A stretch of DNA of 9,978 bases, taken from assembly GCA_019105125.1 (NCBI GenBank), contig JAHRWO010000341.1, positions 1-9,978 on the forward strand, given 5' to 3'. Each line of letters opens with the position of its first letter. The stretch's first letter is position 1. Positions 6,613 to 9,978 of this stretch are shown here, in pieces. Origin of the DNA: Flavobacterium sp. Its GTDB lineage: Bacteria; Bacteroidota; Bacteroidia; Flavobacteriales; Flavobacteriaceae. The translations under genes were made by a program, and so were the position numbers. The notes under the pieces were generated by a model. It was given only the letters and a program-made list of their open reading frames with translations. It was not told where the DNA came from and searched no databases.

Positions 6613-6984
6613 ATGAGCGACATCGAAACCCGAGAAGATATTTTACTCATCATGCGTAAGTTTTATGATAAACTTTTAGCAGATAATTCCATTAATTTTT
6701 TCTTTACGAAAGTAACTACAGTAGACCAACATTTAGAAGCACATTTTGATATTTTAGCAACTTTTTGGGAACAATCTTTATTTTTAAAAGGCGGTTATTT
6801 CAATAACATGTTTTCGATTCATAAAGACGTTCATGACAAACATGCTTTCAAAAAAGAACATTTCGAAACTTGGTTAACGCATTTTAACTCGACTATTGAT
6901 GAGCATTTCGCGGGAAAATATGCCGAACAAATGAAAACACAAGCGTTGAGTATGGCGACTATAATGCAGATAAAATTCAATTAA
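6613..6984 (+). CDS. Group III truncated haemoglobin (divergent)
   Basis: This 123-aa protein has the short 2-over-2 globin plan of group III truncated haemoglobins, haem proteins linked to O2, NO or peroxide chemistry in the cytoplasm. FYDKLL (17-22) gives Tyr18 at B10. H44 in LEAHFDI fits E7. FW (51-52) and the YFNNMFSIH segment (62-70) place H70 as the proximal F8 ligand. EHFETWLTHFNSTIDEHFAGKYA (82 onward) and QALSMATIMQIK complete the fold. It departs from the usual family pattern: D-W-x-x-H-L-P lacks the Trp and Pro, G-N-P-M is replaced by NNMF, and the F region carries extra histidines (74, 77, 83, 90). No promoter element is visible in the 37 nt between the gcvP terminator and ATG 6613, so expression may rely on read-through or a non-consensus promoter. 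Confidence 0.88.
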   Translation: MSDIETREDILLIMRKFYDKLLADNSINFFFTKVTTVDQHLEAHFDILATFWEQSLFLKGGYFNNMFSIHKDVHDKHAFKKEHFETWLTHFNSTIDEHFAGKYAEQMKTQALSMATIMQIKFN

Positions 6985-7014
6985 AAGGCGTTAATTTTAG
7001 AATTTCACTTTTTT
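6973..7014 (+). terminator. Weak AT-rich terminator of the haemoglobin gene
   Basis: AAATTC (6973-6978) and AATTAA (6979-6984) pair with TTAATT (6991-6996) and GAATTT (7000-7005), giving 12 bp with a 3-nt bulge (6997-6999) and the loop AAGGCG. CAC and six T residues (7009-7014) follow. The 5' arm overlaps the stop codon. The low G+C of the stem makes it weak. Confidence 0.5.
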
Positions 7015-7043
7015 AAACCAATTTTACTACGATATTCATAAAA

Positions 7044-7068
7044 ATGGTAAAAACCAATAGGTTACCAT
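7044..7068. promoter_or_regulatory. Inverted repeat upstream of the KAS III-like gene
   Basis: ATGGTAA (7044-7050) and TTACCAT (7062-7068) are perfect 7-bp inverted arms with an 11-nt spacer, and AACC (7052-7055) / GGTT (7060-7063) nests inside. The dyad lies about 50-75 nt before ATG 7118, and a TAAATTCG (7090-7097), one base off the TAnnTTTG element, lies between. A clear -33 TTG at normal distance is missing. This could be an operator for the lipid block, but no regulator is encoded next to it. Confidence 0.4.
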
Positions 7069-7117
7069 ATCATTAACAACAATATTTTGTAAATTCGAGT
7101 AACCAAAAAACAATAGA

Positions 7118-8176
7118 ATGAATATCAAAATAACAGGTTCAGGAAGCTATATTCCTACCGAAGTAGTTTCCAATATCGATTTTGCGCAACACACTTTTTT
7201 AAATGATGACGGAACTCCATTTCCACATCCAAATGATGTCGTGGCTCAAAAATTCTTAGAAATTACTGGAATTCATGAGCGTCGTTATGTAACAGATGAT
7301 TTATGTACTTCGGATATTGCATTAATTGCTGCTGAAAAAGCTATTGATGATGCTAAAATTGACAGAGAAACTATTGATTATATCATCATGGCTCACAATT
7401 TTGGCGATGTAAAAAAAGGAGCAATTCAATCCGACATTTTACCTAGTTTAGCCACCAGAGTAAAGCATGGATTAAAAATTAAAAATCCGAAATGCGTTGC
7501 ATACGATATTCTTTTCGGTTGCCCTGGTTGGGTAGAAGGTGTTATACAAGCTTATGCCTTTATCAAAGCGGGAATGGCTAAAAAATGTTTAGTAATCGGT
7601 GCCGAAACTTTATCAAGGGTGGTAGACTTACATGACAGAGATTCCATGATTTATTCAGATGGTGCTGGTGCTACAATTGTAGAAGCAACCAATGATGAAG
7701 GCGGAATTCTAGCACATGAAACAGCTACATTTACTTATGACGAAGCCTATTATTTGTTTTTTGGAAATTCTTTCAATAAAGACCATGACCCAGATGTACG
7801 CTATATCAAAATGCACGGAAGAAAAATCTACGAATTTGCGCTAAGTAACGTTCCGAAAGCGATGGCTTCTTGTCTAGAAAAAAGTGGAGTTCCAATAGAG
7901 AAAGTTAAAAAGGTACTGATTCATCAAGCTAACGAAAAAATGGACGAAGCTATTATTCATCGATTCTTTAAACAATATAAGCAATCCCCACCAGAAGGTA
8001 TTATGCCAATGAGTATTCATAAATTAGGAAATTCTAGTGTTGCAACCGTACCTACACTTTTCGACTTAATGATGAAAGGCGAATTGGAAAATCAAAAACT
8101 TCATGAAGGTGATGTTATCATTTTTGCTTCGGTTGGTTCTGGAATGAATATCAATGCAATTGTGTATCAAATGTAA
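7118..8176 (+). CDS. 3-oxoacyl-ACP synthase III family protein (KAS III / FabH-like)
   Basis: This 352-aa thiolase-fold condensing enzyme has the KAS III catalytic triad: Cys135 in FGCPGWV, His269 in LIHQANEKM and Asn305 in KLGNSSVAT. The C-terminal GSGMNINAIVY matches the usual GGG-type end. The N-terminus (KITGSGSYIPTEVVSN, then about 25 extra residues before ITGIHERRYV at about 49-58) is longer than in housekeeping FabH (about 320 aa) and typical of specialised KAS III relatives. FabH condenses an acyl-CoA starter with malonyl-ACP. Relatives of this longer type make hydroxyalkanoyl, olefin or aryl-polyene-like products, so the substrate cannot be called. ATG 7118 gives a complete start. 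The methyltransferase-like gene follows after 120 nt, and the same-strand context points to an envelope lipid pathway (inference). Confidence 0.9.
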   Translation: MNIKITGSGSYIPTEVVSNIDFAQHTFLNDDGTPFPHPNDVVAQKFLEITGIHERRYVTDDLCTSDIALIAAEKAIDDAKIDRETIDYIIMAHNFGDVKKGAIQSDILPSLATRVKHGLKIKNPKCVAYDILFGCPGWVEGVIQAYAFIKAGMAKKCLVIGAETLSRVVDLHDRDSMIYSDGAGATIVEATNDEGGILAHETATFTYDEAYYLFFGNSFNKDHDPDVRYIKMHGRKIYEFALSNVPKAMASCLEKSGVPIEKVKKVLIHQANEKMDEAIIHRFFKQYKQSPPEGIMPMSIHKLGNSSVATVPTLFDLMMKGELENQKLHEGDVIIFASVGSGMNINAIVYQM

Positions 8177-8184
8177 TTTTTGTT

Positions 8185-8253
8185 TCAAGTTTCAAGTTTC
8201 AGGTTAAATTGCTAATTTTACCAACTGTTTTCAACTTGAAACTTTAAACTTGA
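8185..8253. repeat. Inverted TTTCAAG word repeat forming a long hairpin
   Basis: A TCAAGTTTCAAGTTTCAGG-type arm (8185-8207) contains three TTTCAAG-like words in tandem. A reverse-complementary arm lies at 8231-8253, matching at 20 of 23 positions with a 23-nt loop. The transcript could fold into a long imperfect hairpin 8 nt after the KAS III stop, but no T-run follows the 3' arm, so a standard terminator is unlikely. A G+C-richer word at 8259-8281 (AATGACGAACTGAGCGAAGC in its core) follows and looks like another intergenic repeat element. The rest of the 8177-8296 gap holds no clear promoter. Confidence 0.65.
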
Positions 8254-8296
8254 CTCAAGGCAATGACGAACTGAGCGAAGCTAAACAAACTTTATA

Positions 8297-8830
8297 ATGT
8301 ACGAAAAAACATATCCGAGCAAACGATTCAATATCACTTTAGATTTTCTAAAAAAACATATTAAAACTTCTGAAACCATTTTTGATTTAGGCGTTCCAAA
8401 TCCTTTTTCAAAAATCATGGTAGATAATGGCTATTCGGTTATAAATACGAAAGGTGAAGACATTGATAATGACCAATCGGCGCTTCAAACTGAAAACTAC
8501 GATGTGTTTACAGGTTTTGAAATTTTCGAACATTTACTAAATCCTTATACTGTTTTACAAAACGTAAAAGCGGATAAAATTTTAATTTCGATTCCTTTGC
8601 GTTTGTGGTTTTCTCCGGCTTATCGTAGCAAAACCGATATGTGGGACAGACATTATCACGAATTCGAAGATTGGCAATTGGATTGGCTTTTAGAAAAAAC
8701 AGGATTCAAAATTGTTGACAAAGTAAAATTCACACATCCGGTTAAGAAAATTGGTTTTAGACCTTTATTGAGATGGTTTACTCCGAGATATTATTTGGTT
8801 TATGCTGAGAGAGTAAAAAGTGATAAGTAA
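8297..8830 (+). CDS. Class I SAM-dependent methyltransferase-like protein
   Basis: This 177-aa protein has a compact methyltransferase layout. TIFDLGVPNPFSKIM (27-41) sits at motif I, GEDID (53-57) near the acidic ribose-binding position, YDVFTGFEIFEHLLNP (68-83) at the motif II / post-II region, and ILISIPLRLWF (95-105) at the following strand. HYHEFEDWQLDWLLEKTGF (119-137) is the usual late helix of these small enzymes. Motif I reads DLGVPNP rather than D-x-G-x-G-x-G, so SAM binding may be altered or lost. The target is unknown; the family includes lipid, quinone and sugar methyltransferases. ATG 8297 is used. The glycosyltransferase starts 7 nt after its stop, so the two are very likely cotranscribed and may act on the same molecule. 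Confidence 0.8.
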   Translation: MYEKTYPSKRFNITLDFLKKHIKTSETIFDLGVPNPFSKIMVDNGYSVINTKGEDIDNDQSALQTENYDVFTGFEIFEHLLNPYTVLQNVKADKILISIPLRLWFSPAYRSKTDMWDRHYHEFEDWQLDWLLEKTGFKIVDKVKFTHPVKKIGFRPLLRWFTPRYYLVYAERVKSDK

Positions 8831-8837
8831 CAAACAA

Positions 8838-9686
8838 ATGAAATACTACATTATCATTCCCGCTTACAATGAAGAAGCTTTTATGAGCTTAACTTTGCAA
8901 TCATTAGTAGAACAAACCGTTTTACCAACAAAAATTGTAGTGGTGAATGATAATTCTACCGATAAAACTCCGGAAATTGTTTCTGAATTTGCTTCCAAAT
9001 ATCCATTTATCACTTTAGTGAATAAAAAATCAGATGCCATTCATTTACCTGGAAGTAAAGTGATTCAAGCATTTCAGGAAGGAGAAAAAAATATTGATGA
9101 CAATTATGACATCATTGTAAAGGTAGATGCCGATTTAATTTTTCCAAAAAACTACTTCGAAACGATTATAAAACATTTTCAATCCGATGAACGAATTGGA
9201 ATGGCAGGTGGATTTTGTTACATCAAGAAAAACGGCAATTGGGTTTTAGAAAATTTAACCGATAAAGACCATATTCGCGGTGCTTTAAAAGCCTATCGAA
9301 AAGAAACTTTCAAACAAATAGGCGGACTAAAACCGCAAATGGGTTGGGATACCGTTGACGAATTACTTTGTAAATTTTACAATTGGAAAGTGGTAACTGA
9401 TGAAAGTTTACACGTAAAACATCTAAAACCTACGGGTGCGAGCTACAACCAAGCGGCAAGATTCAAACAAGGAGAAGCATTCTACACCCTAGGTTATGGA
9501 TTTTTCATTACAGCAGTTGCTTCCTTAAAATTAGCGATGCGAAAAGGAAAACCTTTATTATTCTTGGATTATATCAAAGGTTTTTGGAAAGCTAAAAGAG
9601 AAAACAAAACCATGTTGGTAACACCTGAGCAAGCTAAATTTGTTAGAAAATATCGTTGGCAGAAGATGAAAGATAAATTGTTTTAA
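8838..9686 (+). CDS. Family 2 glycosyltransferase (GT-A fold)
   Basis: This 282-aa protein has the GT2 signature. It opens with KYYIIIPAYNEEAF (2-15), then VVVNDNSTDKT (about 33-43), the metal-binding D-x-D as D97-A-D99 in VKVDADLIF, and an acceptor-side region with RGALKAYRKETF followed by GGLKPQMGWDTVDEL. Such enzymes transfer a sugar from a nucleotide donor in the cytoplasm, here probably to a lipid or surface glycan. The basic C-terminal third (KLAMRKGKPLLFLDYIKGF and later) may associate with the membrane but has no clear transmembrane helix. The frame stays open upstream to a GTG at 8820, which would overlap the previous gene. ATG 8838 gives the canonical GT2 N-terminus and a 7-nt gap. 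Donor and acceptor cannot be told from sequence. Confidence 0.92.
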   Translation: MKYYIIIPAYNEEAFMSLTLQSLVEQTVLPTKIVVVNDNSTDKTPEIVSEFASKYPFITLVNKKSDAIHLPGSKVIQAFQEGEKNIDDNYDIIVKVDADLIFPKNYFETIIKHFQSDERIGMAGGFCYIKKNGNWVLENLTDKDHIRGALKAYRKETFKQIGGLKPQMGWDTVDELLCKFYNWKVVTDESLHVKHLKPTGASYNQAARFKQGEAFYTLGYGFFITAVASLKLAMRKGKPLLFLDYIKGFWKAKRENKTMLVTPEQAKFVRKYRWQKMKDKLF

Positions 9687-9695
9687 TCTTTTCCA

Positions 9696-9714
9696 TAAAA
9701 ATATAGTATTTTTA
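9696..9714. terminator. AT-only hairpin after the glycosyltransferase
   Basis: TAAAAATA (9696-9703) and TATTTTTA (9707-9714) form a perfect 8-bp inverted repeat with a 3-nt loop, 10 nt after the glycosyltransferase stop. The stem has no G-C pair, so it is at best a weak bidirectional terminator. The right arm also resembles a -7 element (TATTTTTA, one base from TAnnTTTG), and these two readings cannot be separated by eye. Confidence 0.35.
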
Positions 9715-9750
9715 CTGCTCACTAGAAACCGAATACTGAACACTATCAAA

Positions 9751-9978
9751 ATGATGCTCATTCGCTACTTATCGCAAATAGGAAAATATTTCATCATGTT
9801 GAAAGAAATTTTCAACAAGCCAACAAAATGGTCGGCCATGAAACAATTAATCTTAAAAGAAGTTGATGATTTAATCATTGATTCTCTAGGAATTGTTTCC
9901 TTCAGATCGTTTTTCGTAGGTGGTGTTGTGGCAATTCAAACCGCATTAAATTTAACCAATCCGTTAATTCCTAAATTT
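9751..9978 (+). CDS. mlaE: MlaE-family ABC transporter permease, 5' part (truncated by window end)
   Basis: The frame opens at ATG 9751 (a second ATG follows at 9754) and runs unbroken to the window edge, giving 76 residues of a family usually about 245-260 aa long. The translation has an amphipathic N-terminal helix (RYLSQIGKYFIMLKEIF, about 5-21), then LILKEVDDLIIDSLGIVSF and FFVGGVVAIQTALNL, which match the start of the MlaE permease core. MlaE is the inner-membrane subunit of the lipid-transport ABC system that moves phospholipids between inner and outer membrane. An MlaF-type ATPase and an MCE-domain protein would be expected further right. It begins 64 nt after the glycosyltransferase stop, behind a short intergenic word sequence (9716-9745). 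Confidence 0.85.
   Translation, partial: MMLIRYLSQIGKYFIMLKEIFNKPTKWSAMKQLILKEVDDLIIDSLGIVSFRSFFVGGVVAIQTALNLTNPLIPKF

Noticed and set aside
8820..8837. A GTG start for the glycosyltransferase, overlapping the methyltransferase gene
   Set aside because: ATG 8838 puts the conserved first beta strand right at the N-terminus, as usual for GT2 enzymes. The extra six residues carry no family feature.
9558..9761. Minus-strand open frame of 67 codons across the glycosyltransferase 3' end
   Set aside because: It is hydrophobic by composition only and overlaps the real gene and the start of the MlaE gene.

Overview
The window looks like chromosome from a member of the Bacteroidota, most likely a Flavobacterium-type Flavobacteriaceae. 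The evidence is a very AT-rich composition, start codons without Shine-Dalgarno sequences, promoter elements of the Bacteroidota TTG / TAnnTTTG type, and intergenic word repeats of the kind seen in that family. A full-length single-chain GcvP and a group III truncated haemoglobin fit the same assignment. This placement is inferred from sequence style; no search was run.

Left block (1-2746, + strand): a phased array of TTCACCAA / TTGGTGAA half-sites (14-87) and a good flavobacterial promoter (131-161) precede a compact five-gene cassette. The genes are a GbsR/MarR-family regulator, a small four-helix membrane protein, a DUF2071 protein, a second small membrane protein and an SRPBCC (START-like) protein. 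From the second gene on, gaps are 5 nt, a 4-nt overlap and 11 nt, so they are probably cotranscribed. The regulator is the obvious candidate to bind the array. The function of the cassette is unknown to me, and it is the best candidate here for an undescribed system.

Middle block (2690-6984): a divergent UbiA-like membrane protein lies on the minus strand, and its 3' end overlaps the SRPBCC gene by 57 bp. Divergent from it is gcvP, the glycine-cleavage P-protein, which ends in a strong intrinsic terminator. A divergent group III truncated haemoglobin follows.

Right block (7118-9978, + strand): a ketoacyl-ACP synthase III-like enzyme, a small SAM methyltransferase-like protein, a family 2 glycosyltransferase, and the start of an MlaE-type lipid-transport permease cut by the window edge. 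The order suggests synthesis, modification and trafficking of an envelope lipid or glycolipid, but that is inference from context.

No rRNA, tRNA, CRISPR array, insertion sequence or phage gene was seen. No gene-free stretch exceeds 300 bases. The longest gaps are 1-188, 3506-3655, 6985-7117, 8177-8296 and 6500-6612, and their contents are described below.
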